Shown piece by piece: positions 1 through 15,739 of a stretch of 64,000 nt of DNA (the stretch's first letter is position 1; every line of letters starts with the position of its first letter). A program made the position numbers and the translations under genes. The notes under the pieces were generated by a model that was not told the DNA's origin, searched no databases, and saw nothing but the letters and a program-made list of their open reading frames with translations. Origin of the DNA: Siphonodentalium dalli (taxonomy: Eukaryota > Mollusca > Scaphopoda > Gadilida > Siphonodentaliidae); contig CP136069.1 in the NCBI GenBank assembly GCA_032622095.1, positions 9,628,036 to 9,692,035 of the forward strand, given 5' to 3'.

Positions 1-2800
1 GAGTTATAGGTATAGAGTAGATAAACACACTGTATTACTGTCTCATCATTGGGAGGTATAGGTATAGAGTAGATAAACACACTGTATTACTGTCTCATCA
101 TTGGGAGTTATAGGTATAGAGTAGATAAACACACTGTATTACTGTCTCATCATTGGGAGTTATAGCATAGATAAACACACTGTATTACTGTCTCATCATT
201 GGGAGGTATAGGTATAGAGTAGATAAACACACTGTATTACTGTCTCATCATTGGGAGTTATAGGTATAGAGTAGATAAACACACTGTATTACTGTCTCAT
301 CATTGGGAGTTATAGCATAGATAAACACACTGTATTACTGTCTCATCATTGGGAGTTATAGGTATAGAGTAGATAAACACACTGTATTACTGTCTCATCA
401 TTGGGAGGTATAGGTATAGAGTAGATAAATACACTGTATTACTGTCTCATCATTGGGAGTTATAGCATAGATAAACACACTGTATTACTGTCTCATCATT
501 GGGAGGTATAGGTATAGAGTAGATAAACACACTGTATTACTGTCTCATCATTGGGAGGTATAGGTATAGAGTAGATAAATACACTGTATTACTGTCTCAT
601 CATTGGGAGTTATAGCATAGATAAACACACTGTATTACTGTCTCATCATTGGGAGTTATAGCATAGATAAACACACTGTATTACTGTCTCATCATTGGGA
701 GTTATAGCATAGATAAACACACTGTATTACTGTCTCATCATTGGGAGTTATAGCATAGATAAACACACTGTATTACTGTCTCATCATTGGGAGGTATAGG
801 TATAGAGTAGATAAACACACTGTATTACTGTCTCATCATTGGGAGTTATAGGTATAGAGTAGATAAACACACTGTATTACTGTCTCATCATTGGGAGTTA
901 TAGCATAGATAAACACACTGTATTACTGTCTCATCATTGGGAGTTATAGGTATAGAGTAGATAAACACACTGTATTACTGTCTCATCATTGGGAGGTATA
1001 GGTATAGAGTAGATAAATACACTGTATTACTGTCTCATCATTGGGAGTTATAGCATAGATAAACACACTGTATTACTGTCTCATCATTGGGAGGTATAGG
1101 TATAGAGTAGATAAACACACTGTATTACTGTCTCATCATTGGGAGGTATAGGTATAGAGTAGATAAATACACTGTATTACTGTCTCATCATTGGGAGTTA
1201 TAGCATAGATAAACACACTGTATTACTGTCTCATCATTGGGAGTTATAGCATAGATAAACACACTGTATTACTGTCTCATCATTGGGAGTTATAGCATAG
1301 ATAAACACACTGTATTACTGTCTCATCATTGGGAGGTATAGGTATAGAGTAGATAAACACACTGTATTACTGTCTCATCATTGGGAGGTATAGGTATAGA
1401 GTAGATAAACACACTGTATTACTGTCTCATCATTGGGAGGTATAGGTATAGAGTAGATAAATACACTGTATTACTGTCTCATCATTGGGAGGTATAGGTA
1501 TAGAGTAGATAAATACACTGTATTACTGTCTCATCATTGGGAGGTATAGGTATAGAGTAGATAAATACACTGTATTACTGTCTCATCATTGGGAGTTATA
1601 GCATAGATAAACACACTGTATTACTGTCTCATCATTGGGAGGTATAGGTATAGAGTAGATAAACACACTGTATTACTGTCTCATCATTGGGAGGTATAGG
1701 TATAGAGTAGATAAACACACTGTATTACTGTCTCATCATTGGGAGGTATAGGTATAGAGTAGATAAATACACTGTATTACTGTCTCATCATTGGGAGGTA
1801 TAGGTATAGAGTAGATAAATACACTGTATTACTGTCTCATCATTGGGAGTTATAACATAGATAAACACACTGTATTACTGTCTCATCATTGGGAGGTATA
1901 GGTATAGAGTAGATAAACACACTGTATTACTGTCTCATCATTGGGAGGTATAGGTATAGAGTAGATAAATACACTGTATTACTGTCTCATCATTGGGAGT
2001 TATAGCATAGATAAACACACTGTATTACTGTCTCATCATTGGGAGTTATAGCATAGATAAACACACTGTATTACTGTCTCATCATTGGGAGTTATAGCAT
2101 AGATAAACACACTGTATTACTGTCTCATCATTGGGAGGTATAGGTATAGAGTAGATAAACACACTGTATTACTGTCTCATCATTGGGAGGTATAGGTATA
2201 GAGTAGATAAATACACTGTATTACTGTCTCATCATTGGGAGTTATAGCATAGATAAACACACTGTATTACTGTCTCATCATTGGGAGGTATAGGTATAGA
2301 GTAGATAAACACACTGTATTACTGTCTCATCATTGGGAGTTATAGGTATAGAGTAGATAAACACACTGTATTACTGTCTCATCATTGGGAGTTATAGCAT
2401 AGATAAACACACTGTATTACTGTCTCATCATTGGGAGTTATAGGTATAGAGTAGATAAACACACTGTATTACTGTCTCATCATTGGGAGGTATAGGTATA
2501 GAGTAGATAAATACACTGTATTACTGTCTCATCATTGGGAGTTATAGGTATAGAGTAGATAAACACACTGTATTACTGTCTCATCATTGGGAGTTATAGG
2601 TATAGAGTAGATAAATACACTGTATTACTGTCTCATCATTGGGAGGTATAGGTATAGAGTAGATAAACACACTGTATTACTGTCTCATCATTGGGAGTTA
2701 TAGGTATAGAGTAGATAAATACACTGTATTACTGTCTCATCATTGGGAGTTATAGGTATAGAGTAGATAAACACACTGTATTACTGTCTCATCATTGGGA
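1..2800. repeat. Satellite zone I: GAGTAG long and GCATAG short monomers
   Basis: In this leftmost stretch the long monomers read GAGTAG and the short ones GCATAG. The GCGTAG form and the TCACATCAT form, common further right, are absent; both first appear near 2,830-2,870. The short GCATAG monomers are almost always followed by ATAAACAC rather than ATAAATAC, so these two variable sites travel together. This suggests recent amplification of a few monomer types. Confidence 0.8.
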
Positions 2801-5800
2801 GGTATAGGTATAGCATAGATAAATACACTGTATTACTGTCACATCATTGGGAGTTATAGGTATAGCGTAGATAAATACACTGTATTACTGTCTCATCATT
2901 GGGAGTTATAGGTATAGCATAGATAAATACACTGTATTACTGTCTCATCATTGGGAGTTATAGGTATAGAGTAGATAAACACACTGTATTACTGTCTCAT
3001 CATTGGGAGTTATAGGTATAGAGTAGATAAATACACTGTATTACTGTCTCATCATTGGCAGGTATAGCGTAGATAAATACACTATATTACTGTCTCATCA
3101 TTGGGAGGTATAGGTATAGAGTAGATAAATACACTGTATTACTGTCACATCATTGGGAGTTATAGGTATAGAGTAGATAAATACACTGTATTACTGTCTC
3201 ATCATTGGGAGGTATAGGTATAGAGTAGATAAATACACTGTATTACTGTCTCATCATTGGGAGTTATAGCATAGATAAATACACTGTATTACTGTCTCAT
3301 CATTGGGAGTTATAGGTATAGAGTAGATAAATACACTGTATTACTGTCTCATCATTGGGAGGTATAGAGTAGATAAATACACTGTATTACTGTCTCATCA
3401 TTGGGAGGTATAGGTATAGAGTAGATAAACACACTGTATTACTGTCTCATCATTGGGAGTTATAGGTATAGAGTAGATAAACACACTGTATTACTGTCTC
3501 ATCATTGGGAGGTATAGGTATAGAGTAGATAAACACACTGTATTACTGTCTCATCATTGGGAGTTATAGGTATAGAGTAGATAAACACACTGTATTACTG
3601 TCTCATCATTGGGAGTTATAGGTATAGAGTAGATAAATACACTGTATTACTGTCTCATCATTGGGAGTTATAGGTATAGAGTAGATAAACACACTGTATT
3701 ACTGTCTCATCATTGGGAGTTATAGGTATAGAGTAGATAAACACACTGTATTACTGTCTCATCATTGGGAGTTATAGGTATAGAGTAGATAAACACACTG
3801 TATTACTGTCTCATCATTGGGAGTTATAGGTATAGAGTAGATAAACACACTGTATTACTGTCTCATCATTGGGAGGTATAGGTATAGAGTAGATAAACAC
3901 ACTGTATTACTGTCTCATCATTGTGAGGTATAGCGTAGATAAACACACTGTATTACTGTCACATCATTGGGAGGTATAGGTATAGAGTAGATAAACACAC
4001 TGTATTACTGTCTCATCATTGGGAGTTATAGGTATAGAGTAGATAAATACACTGTATTACTGTCTCATCATTGGGAGTTATAGGTATAGAGTAGATAAAC
4101 ACACTGTATTACTGTCTCATCATTGGGAGTTATAGGTATAGAGTAGATAAACACACTGTATTACTGTCTCATCATTGGGAGTTATAGGTATAGAGTAGAT
4201 AAACACACTGTATTACTGTCTCATCATTGGGAGTTATAGGTATAGAGTAGATAAATACACTGTATTACTGTCTCATCATTGGGAGTTATAGGTATAGAGT
4301 AGATAAACACACTGTATTACTGTCTCATCATTGGGAGTTATAGGTATAGCATAGATAAATACACTGTATTACTGTCTCATCATTGGGAGGTATAGCATAG
4401 ATAAACACACTGTATTACTGTCACATCATTGGGAGGTATAGGTATAGAGTAGATAAACACACTGTATTACTGTCTCATCATTGGGAGTTATAGGTATAGA
4501 GTAGATAAACACACTGTATTACTGTCTCATCATTGGGAGTTATAGGTATAGAGTAGATAAATACACTGTATTACTGTCTCATCATTGGGAGTTATAGGTA
4601 TAGAGTAGATAAACACACTGTATTACTGTCTCATCATTGGGAGTTATAGGTATAGCATAGATAAATACACTGTATTACTGTCTCATCATTGGGAGGTATA
4701 GCATAGATAAACACACTGTATTACTGTCACATCATTGGGAGGTATAGGTATAGAGTAGATAAACACACTGTATTACTGTCTCATCATTGGGAGTTATAGG
4801 TATAGAGTAGATAAACACACTGTATTACTGTCACATCATTGGGAGGTATAGGTATAGAGTAGATAAATACACTGTATTACTGTCACATCATTGGGAGGTA
4901 TAGGTATAGAGTAGATAAATACACTGTATTACTGTCTCATCATTGGGAGTTATAGGTATAGAGTAGATAAACACACTGTATTACTGTCTCATCATTGGGA
5001 GTTATAGCATAGATAAACACACTGTATTACTGTCTCATCATTGGGAGTTATAGGTATAGAGTAGATAAATACACTGTATTACTGTCTCATCATTGGGAGT
5101 TATAGGTATAGAGTAGATAAACACACTGTATTACTGTCTCATCATTGGGAGTTATAGGTATAGAGTAGATAAACACACTGTATTACTGTCTCATCATTGG
5201 GAGTTATAGGTATAGAGTAGATAAACACACTGTATTACTGTCTCATCATTGGGAGTTATAGCATAGATAAACACACTGTATTACTGTCTCATCATTGGGA
5301 GGTATAGGTATAGAGTAGATAAACACACTGTATTACTGTCTCATCATTGGGAGTTATAGGTATAGAGTAGATAAACACACTGTATCACTGTCTCATCATT
5401 GGGAGTTATAGGTATAGAGTAGATAAACACACTGTATTACTGTCTCATCATTGGGAGTTATAGGTATAGAGTAGATAAATACACTGTATTACTGTCTCAT
5501 CATTGGGAGTTATAGGTATAGAGTAGATAAACACACTGTATTACTGTCTCATCATTGGGAGTTATAGGTATAGAGTAGATAAACACACTGTATTACTGTC
5601 TCATCATTGGGAGTTATAGGTATAGAGTAGATAAACACACTGTATTACTGTCTCATCATTGGGAGGTATAGGTATAGAGTAGATAAATACACTGTATTAC
5701 TGTCTCATCATTGGGAGTTATAGGTATAGAGTAGATAAACACACTGTATTACTGTCTCATCATTGGGAGTTATAGCATAGATAAATACACTGTATTACTG

Positions 5801-8800
5801 TCTCATCATTGGGAGGTATAGGTATAGAGTAGATAAACACACTGTATTACTGTCTCATCATTGGGAGTTATAGGTATAGAGTAGATAAATACACTGTATT
5901 ACTGTCACATCATTGGGAGTTATAGCATAGATAAACACACTGTATTACTGTCTCATCATTGGGAGTTATAGGTATAGTGTAGATAAACACACTGTATTAC
6001 TGTCTCATCATTGGGAGTTATAGGTATAGAGTAGATAAACACACTGTATTACTGTCTCATCATTGGGAGGTATAGCGTAGATAAACACACTGTATTACTG
6101 TCACATCATTGGGAGTTATAGGTATAGAGTAGATAAATACACTGTATTACTGTCTCATCATTGGGAGTTATAGGTATAGAGTAGATAAATACACTGTATT
6201 ACTGTCTCATCATTGGGAGTTATAGGTATAGAGTAGATAAATACACTGTATTACTGTCTCATCATTGGGAGTTATAGGTATAGAGTAGATAAACACACTG
6301 TATTACTGTCTCATCATTGGGAGTTATAGGTATAGAGTAGATAAACACACTGTATTACTGTCTCATCATTGGGAGGTATAGGTATAGAGTAGATAAACAC
6401 ACTGTATTACTGTCACATCATTGGGAGTTATAGGTATAGAGTAGATAAATACACTGTATTACTGTCACATCATTGGGAGGTATAGGTATAGAGTAGATAA
6501 ATACACTGTATTACTGTCTCATCATTAGGAGTTATAGGTATAGAGTAGATAAACACACTGTATTACTGTCTCATCATTGGGAGGTATAGGTATAGAGTAG
6601 ATAAATACACTGTATTACTGTCTCATCATTGGGAGTTATAGGTATAGAGTAGATAAATACACTGTATTACTGTCACATCATTGGGAGGTATAGGTATAGA
6701 GTAGATAAATACACTGTATTACTGTCACATCATTGGGAGGTATAGCGTAGATAAATACACTGTATTACTGTCTCATCATTAGGAGTTATAGGTATAGAGT
6801 AGATAAATACACTGTATTACTGTCACATCATTGGGAGGTATAGGTATAGAGTAGATAAATACACTGTATTACTGTCACATCATTGGGAGGTATAGCGTAG
6901 ATAAACACACTGTATTACTGTCTCATCATTGGGAGGTATAGGTATAGAGTAGATAAACACACTGTATTACTGTCTCATCATTGGGAGTTATAGGTATAGA
7001 GTAGATAAATACACTGTATTACTGTCTCATCATTGGGAGGTATAGCGTAGATAAATACACTGTATTACTGTCTCATCATTGGGAGTTATAGGTATAGAGT
7101 AGATAAATACACTGTATTACTGTCTCATCATTGGGAGGTATAGAGTAGATAAACACACTGTATTACTGTCACGTCATTGGGAGGTATAGGTATAGAGTAG
7201 ATAAACACACTGTATTACTGTCTCATCATTGGGAGGTATAGGTATAGAGTAGATAAACACACTGTATTACTGTCTCATCATTGGGAGGTATAGGTATAGA
7301 GTAGATAAATACACTGTATTACTGTCTCATCATTGGGAGGTATAGGTATAGAGTAGATAAACACACTGTATTACTGTCTCATCATTGGGAGTTATAGGTA
7401 TAGAGTAGATAAATACACTGTATTACTGTCTCATCATTGGGAGGTATAGGTATAGAGTAGATAAATACACTGTATTACTGTCTCATCATTGGGAGGTATA
7501 GGTATAGAGTAGATAAACACACTGTATTACTGTCTCATCATTGGGAGGTATAGGTATAGAGTAGATAAACACACTGTATTACTGTCACATCATTGGGAGG
7601 TATAGGTATAGCGTAGATAAATACACTGTATTACTGTCACATCATTGGGAGTTATAGGTATAGAGTAGATAAATACACTGTATTACTGTCACATCATTGG
7701 GAGGTATAGGTATAGCGTAGATAAATACACTGTATTACTGTCTCATCATTGGGAGTTATAGGTATAGAGTAGATAAACACACTGTATTACTGTCACATCA
7801 TTGGGAGGTATAGGTATAGCGTAGATAAATACACTGTATTACTGTCTCATCATTGGGAGTTATAGGTATAGAGTAGATAAACACACTGTATTACTGTCAC
7901 ATCATTGGGAGGTATAGGTATAGAGTAGATAAATACACTGTATTACTGTCTCATCATTGGGAGGTATAGCGTAGATAAATACACTGTATTACTGTCTCAT
8001 CATTGGGAGGTATAGGTATAGAGTAGATAAACACACTGTATTACTGTCTCATCATTGGGAGGTATAGGTATAGAGTAGATAAACACACTGTATTACTGTC
8101 ACATCATTGGGAGGTATAGGTATAGCGTAGATAAATACACTGTATTACTGTCACATCATTGGGAGTTATAGGTATAGAGTAGATAAATACACTGTATTAC
8201 TGTCACATCATTGGGAGGTATAGGTATAGCGTAGATAAATACACTGTATTACTGTCTCATCATTGGGAGTTATAGGTATAGAGTAGATAAACACACTGTA
8301 TTACTGTCACATCATTGGGAGGTATAGGTATAGCGTAGATAAATACACTGTATTACTGTCTCATCATTGGGAGTTATAGGTATAGAGTAGATAAACACAC
8401 TGTATTACTGTCACATCATTGGGAGGTATAGGTATAGCGTAGATAAATACACTGTATTACTGTCACATCATTGGGAGTTATAGGTATAGAGTAGATAAAT
8501 ACACTGTATTACTGTCACATCATTGGGAGGTATAGGTATAGCGTAGATAAATACACTGTATTACTGTCTCATCATTGGGAGTTATAGGTATAGAGTAGAT
8601 AAACACACTGTATTACTGTCTCATCATTGGGAGGTATAGGTATAGCGTAGATAAATACACTGTATTACTGTCACATCATTGGGAGTTATAGGTATAGAGT
8701 AGATAAACACACTGTATTACTGTCTCATCATTGGGAGGTATAGAGTAGATAAATACACTGTATTACTGTCACATCATTAGGAGTTATAGGTATAGAGTAG

Positions 8801-9740
8801 ATAAATACACTGTATTACTGTCACATCATTAGGAGTTATAGGTATAGAGTAGATAAACACACTGTATTACTGTCTCATCATTGGGAGTTATAGCATAGAT
8901 AAATACACTGTATTACTGTCACATCATTGGGAGTTATAGGTATAGAGTAGATAAACACACTGTATTACTGTCACATCATTAGGAGTTATAGGTATAGAGT
9001 AGATAAACACACTGTATTACTGTCTCATCATTGGGAGTTATAGCATAGATAAATACACTGTATTACTGTCACATCATTGGGAGTTATAGGTATAGAGTAG
9101 ATAAACACACTGTATTACTGTCACATCATTAGGAGTTATAGGTATAGAGTAGATAAACACACTGTATTACTGTCACATCATTGGGAGTTATAGGTATAGA
9201 GTAGATAAACACACTGTATTACTGTCTCATCATTGGGAGTTATAGCATAGATAAACACACTGTATTACTGTCACATCATTGGGAGTTATAGGTATAGAGT
9301 AGATAAACACACTGTATTACTGTCTCATCATTGGGAGTTATAGGTATAGAGTAGATAAATACACTGTATTACTGTCTCATCATTGGGAGGTATAGGTATA
9401 GAGTAGATAAACACACTGTATTACTGTCACATCATTAGGAGTTATAGGTATAGAGTAGATAAACACACTGTATTACTGTCTCATCATTGGGAGTTATAGC
9501 GTAGATAAATACACTGTATTACTGTCTCATCATTGGGAGTTATAGGTATAGAGTAGATAAACACACTGTATTACTGTCACATCATTGGGAGTTATAGGTA
9601 TAGAGTAGATAAATACACTGTATTACTGTCTCATCATTGGGAGTTATAGGTATAGAGTAGATAAACACACTGTATTACTGTCTCATCATTGGGAGTTATA
9701 GCATAGATAAATACACTGTATTACTGTCTCATCATTGGGA

Positions 9741-10500
9741 GGTATAGGTATAGCGTAGATAAACACACTGTATTACTGTCTCATCATTGGGAGTTATAGG
9801 TATAGAGTAGATAAACACACTGTATTACTGTCTCATCATTGGGAGTTATAGCATAGATAAACACACTGTATTACTGTCTCATCATTGGGAGTTATAGGTA
9901 TAGAGTAGATAAACACACTGTATTACTGTCTCATCATTGGGAGTTATAGCATAGATAAATACACTGTATTACTGTCTCATCATTGGGAGGTATAGGTATA
10001 GCGTAGATAAACACACTGTATTACTGTCTCATCATTGGGAGTTATAGGTATAGAGTAGATAAACACACTGTATTACTGTCTCATCATTGGGAGTTATAGC
10101 ATAGATAAACACACTGTATTACTGTCTCATCATTGGGAGTTATAGGTATAGAGTAGATAAATACACTGTATTACTGTCTCATCATTGGGAGTTATAGGTA
10201 TAGAGTAGATAAACACACTGTATTACTGTCTCATCATTGGGAGTTATAGCATAGATAAATACACTGTATTACTGTCTCATCATTGGGAGGTATAGGTATA
10301 GCGTAGATAAACACACTGTATTACTGTCTCATCATTGGGAGTTATAGGTATAGAGTAGATAAACACACTGTATTACTGTCTCATCATTGGGAGTTATAGC
10401 ATAGATAAACACACTGTATTACTGTCTCATCATTGGGAGTTATAGGTATAGAGTAGATAAACACACTGTATTACTGTCTCATCATTGGGAGTTATAGCAT
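9741..10500. repeat. Higher-order repeat, about 248 then 300 bp
   Basis: The block starting with a long GCGTAG monomer at 9,741 recurs 248 bp later (9,989) and then 300 bp later (10,289). The 180 bases from 9,961 and from 10,261 are identical. 248 bp equals three long plus two short monomers and 300 bp equals four long plus two short. Confidence 0.8.
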
Positions 10501-12374
10501 AGATAAACACACTGTATTACTGTCTCATCATTGGGAGGTATAGGTATAGCGTAGATAAACACACTGTATTACTGTCTCATCATTGGGAGTTATAGGTATA
10601 GAGTAGATAAACACACTGTATTACTGTCTCATCATTGGGAGTTATAGGTATAGAGTAGATAAATACACTGTATTACTGTCTCATCATTGGGAGGTATAGG
10701 TATAGAGTAGATAAATACACTGTATTACTGTCTCATCATTGGGAGGTATAGGTATAGCGTAGATAAACACACTGTATTACTGTCTCATCATTGGGAGTTA
10801 TAGCATAGATAAATACACTGTATTACTGTCTCATCATTGGGAGGTATAGGTATAGAGTAGATAAACACACTGTATTACTGTCTCATCATTGGGAGTTATA
10901 GGTATAGAGTAGATAAACACACTGTATTACTGTCTCATCATTGGGAGTTATAGCATAGATAAATACACTGTATTACTGTCTCATCATTGGGAGTTATAGG
11001 TATAGAGTAGATAAACACACTGTATTACTGTCTCATCATTGGGAGGTATAGGTATAGAGTAGATAAATACACTGTATTACTGTCTCATCATTGGGAGTTA
11101 TAGGTATAGAGTAGATAAACACACTGTATTACTGTCACATCATTGGGAGGTATAGGTATAGAGTAGATAAATACACTGTATTACTGTCTCATCATTGGGA
11201 GGTATAGGTATAGAGTAGATAAATACACTGTATTACTGTCTCATCATTGGGAGGTATAGGTATAGAGTAGATAAACACACTGTATTACTGTCACATCATT
11301 GGGAGGTATAGGTATAGAGTAGATAAATACACTGTATTACTGTCTCATCATTGGGAGTTATAGGTATAGAGTAGATAAACACACTGTATTACTGTCACAT
11401 CATTGGGAGGTATAGGTATAGAGTAGATAAATACACTGTATTACTGTCTCATCATTGGGAGTTATAGCATAGATAAATACACTGTATTACTGTCTCATCA
11501 TTGGGAGGTATAGAGTAGATAAATACACTGTATTACTGTCTCATCATTGGGAGGTATAGGTATAGAGTAGATAAATACACTGTATTACTGTCTCATCATT
11601 GGGAGTTATAGGTATAGAGTAGATAAATACACTGTATTACTGTCTCATCATTGGGAGTTATAGGTATAGAGTAGATAAACACACTGTATTACTGTCTCAT
11701 CATTGGGAGGTATAGGTATAGAGTAGATTAATACACTGTATTACTGTCTCATCATTGGGAGGTATAGGTATAGAGTAGATAAACACACTGTATTACTGTC
11801 ACATCATTGGGAGGTATAGAGTAGATAAATACACTGTATTACTGTCTCATCATTGGGAGGTATAGGTATAGAGTAGATAAACACACTGTATTACTGTCTC
11901 ATCATTGGGAGTTATAGGTATAGAGTAGATAAATACACTGTATTACTGTCTCATCATTGGGAGGTATAGGTATAGCGTAGATAAACACACTGTATTACTG
12001 TCACATCATTGGGAGGTATAGCATAGATAAACACACTGTATTACTGTCACATCATTAGGAGTTATAGGTATAGAGTAGATAAATACACTGTATTACTGTC
12101 TCATCATTGGGAGTTATAGGTATAGCATAGATAAATACACTGTATTACTGTCTCATCATTAGGAGTTATAGGTATAGAGTAGATAAATACACTGTATTAC
12201 TGTCTCATCATTGGGAGTTATAGGTATAGAGTAGATAAATACACTGTATTACTGTCACATCATTGGGAGGTATAGGTATAGAGTAGATAAATACACTGTA
12301 TTACTGTCTCATCATTGGGAGTTATAGGTATAGAGTAGATAAATACACTGTATTACTGTCACATCATTGGGAGG

Positions 12375-15300
12375 TATAGCATAGATAAACACACTGTATT
12401 ACTGTCACATCATTAGGAGTTATAGGTATAGAGTAGATAAATACACTGTATTACTGTCTCATCATTGGGAGTTATAGGTATAGCATAGATAAACACACTG
12501 TATTACTGTCTCATCATTGGGAGGAATAGGTATAGAGTAGATAAACACACTGTATTACTGTCTCATCATTAGGAGGTATAGCGTAGATAAACACACTGTA
12601 TTACTGTCTCATCATTGGGAGGTATAGCATAGATAAATACACTGTATTACTGTCACATCATTGGGAGGTATAGCATAGATAAACACACTGTATTACTGTC
12701 ACATCATTAGGAGTTATAGGTATAGAGTAGATAAATACACTGTATTACTGTCTCATCATTGGGAGTTATAGGTATAGCATAGATAAACACACTGTATTAC
12801 TGTCTCATCATTGGGAGGAATAGGTATAGAGTAGATAAACACACTGTATTACTGTCTCATCATTGGGAGGTATAGCGTAGATAAACACACTGTATTACTG
12901 TCTCATCATTGGGAGGTATAGCATAGATAAATACACTGTATTACTGTCACATCATTGGGAGGTATAGGTATAGAGTAGATAAATACACTGTATTACTGTC
13001 TCATCATTAGGAGTTATAGGTATAGAGTAGATAAATACACTGTATTACTGTCTCATCATTGGGAGTTATAGGTATAGAGTAGATAAATACACTGTATTAC
13101 TGTCACATCATTGGGAGGTATAGGTATAGAGTAGATAAATACACTGTATTACTGTCTCATCATTGGGAGGTATAGGTATAGAGTAGATAAACACACTGTA
13201 TTACTGTCACATCATTGGGAGTTATAGGTATAGAGTAGATAAATACACTGTATTACTGTCTCATCATTGGGAGGTATAGCGTAGATAAACACACTGTATT
13301 ACTGTCACATCATTGGGAGGTATAGGTATAGCGTAGATAAACACACTGTATTACTGTCTCATCATTGGGAGGTATAGGTATAGAGTAGATAAATACACTG
13401 TATTACTGTCTCATCATTGGGAGGTATAGGTATAGAGTAGATAAACACACTGTATTACTGTCTCATCATTGGGAGGTATAGGTATAGAGTAGATAAACAC
13501 ACTGTATTACTGTCTCATCATAGGGAGTTATAGGTATAGAGTAGATAAACACACTGTATTACTGTCTCATCATTGGGAGGTATAGGTATAGCGTAGATAA
13601 ACACACTGTATTACTGTCTCATCATTGGGAGTTATAGGTATAGAGTAGATAAACACACTGTATTACTGTCTCATCATTGGGAGTTATAGGTATAGAGTAG
13701 ATAAACACACTGTATTACTGTCTCATCATTGGGAGGTATAGGTATAGAGTAGATAAACACACTGTATTACTGTCTCATCATTAGGAGGTATAGGTATAGC
13801 ATAGATAAACACACTGTATTACTGTCACATCATTAGGAGTTATAGGTATAGAGTAGATAAATACACTGTATTACTGTCTCATCATTGGGAGTTATAGGTA
13901 TAGCATAGATAAACACACTGTATTACTGTCTCATCATTGGGAGGTATAGGTATAGAGTAGATAAACACACTGTATTACTGTCTCATCATTGGGAGGTATA
14001 GGTATAGCATAGATAAACACACTGTATTACTGTCTCATCATTGGGAGGTATAGGTATAGAGTAGATAAACACACTGTATTACTGTCTCATCATTGGGAGG
14101 TATAGGTATAGCGTAGATAAACACACTGTATTACTGTCTCATCATTGGGAGTTATAGGTATAGAGTAGATAAACACACTGTATTACTGTCTCATCATTGG
14201 GAGTTATAGGTATAGAGTAGATAAACACACTGTATTACTGTCTCATCATTGGGAGGTATAGGTATAGAGTAGATAAACACACTGTATTACTGTCTCATCA
14301 TTAGGAGGTATAGGTATAGCATAGATAAACACACTGTATTACTGTCACATCATTAGGAGTTATAGGTATAGAGTAGATAAATACACTGTATTACTGTCTC
14401 ATCATTGGGAGTTATAGGTATAGCATAGATAAACACACTGTATTACTGTCTCATCATTGGGAGGAATAGGTATAGAGTAGATAAACACACTGTATTACTG
14501 TCTCATCATTAGGAGGTATAGCGTAGATAAACACACTGTATTACTGTCTCATCATTGGGAGGTATAGCATAGATAAATACACTGTATTACTGTCACATCA
14601 TTGGGAGGTATAGCATAGATAAACACACTGTATTACTGTCACATCATTAGGAGTTATAGGTATAGAGTAGATAAATACACTGTATTACTGTCTCATCATT
14701 GGGAGTTATAGGTATAGCATAGATAAACACACTGTATTACTGTCTCATCATTGGGAGGAATAGGTATAGAGTAGATAAACACACTGTATTACTGTCTCAT
14801 CATTGGGAGGTATAGCGTAGATAAACACACTGTATTACTGTCTCATCATTGGGAGGTATAGCATAGATAAATACACTGTATTACTGTCACATCATTGGGA
14901 GGTATAGGTATAGAGTAGATAAATACACTGTATTACTGTCTCATCATTAGGAGTTATAGGTATAGAGTAGATAAATACACTGTATTACTGTCTCATCATT
15001 GGGAGTTATAGGTATAGAGTAGATAAATACACTGTATTACTGTCACATCATTGGGAGGTATAGGTATAGAGTAGATAAATACACTGTATTACTGTCTCAT
15101 CATTGGGAGGTATAGGTATAGAGTAGATAAACACACTGTATTACTGTCACATCATTGGGAGTTATAGGTATAGAGTAGATAAATACACTGTATTACTGTC
15201 TCATCATTGGGAGGTATAGCGTAGATAAACACACTGTATTACTGTCACATCATTGGGAGGTATAGGTATAGCGTAGATAAACACACTGTATTACTGTCTC

Positions 15301-15739
15301 ATCATTGGGAGGTATAGGTATAGAGTAGATAAATACACTGTATTACTGTCTCATCATTGGGAGGTATAGGTATAGAGTAGATAAACACACTGTATTACTG
15401 TCTCATCATTGGGAGGTATAGGTATAGAGTAGATAAACACACTGTATTACTGTCTCATCATAGGGAGTTATAGGTATAGAGTAGATAAACACACTGTATT
15501 ACTGTCTCATCATTGGGAGGTATAGGTATAGCGTAGATAAACACACTGTATTACTGTCTCATCATTGGGAGTTATAGGTATAGAGTAGATAAACACACTG
15601 TATTACTGTCTCATCATTGGGAGTTATAGGTATAGAGTAGATAAACACACTGTATTACTGTCTCATCATTGGGAGGTATAGGTATAGAGTAGATAAACAC
15701 ACTGTATTACTGTCTCATCATTAGGAGGTATAGGTATAG
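12375..15739. repeat. 1,940-bp tandem duplication inside the satellite
   Basis: Rare monomer variants recur at a constant offset of 1,940 bp: GAGGAATAGG at 12,521 and 14,461 and again at 12,815 and 14,755, and CATAGGGAGTTATAGG at about 13,518 and 15,458. Reading outward, the match starts near 12,375/14,315 and ends near 13,799/15,739. The first unit would be 12,375-14,314 and the second is truncated. A smaller 520-bp offset is seen between about 13,801 and 14,321. Confidence 0.85.
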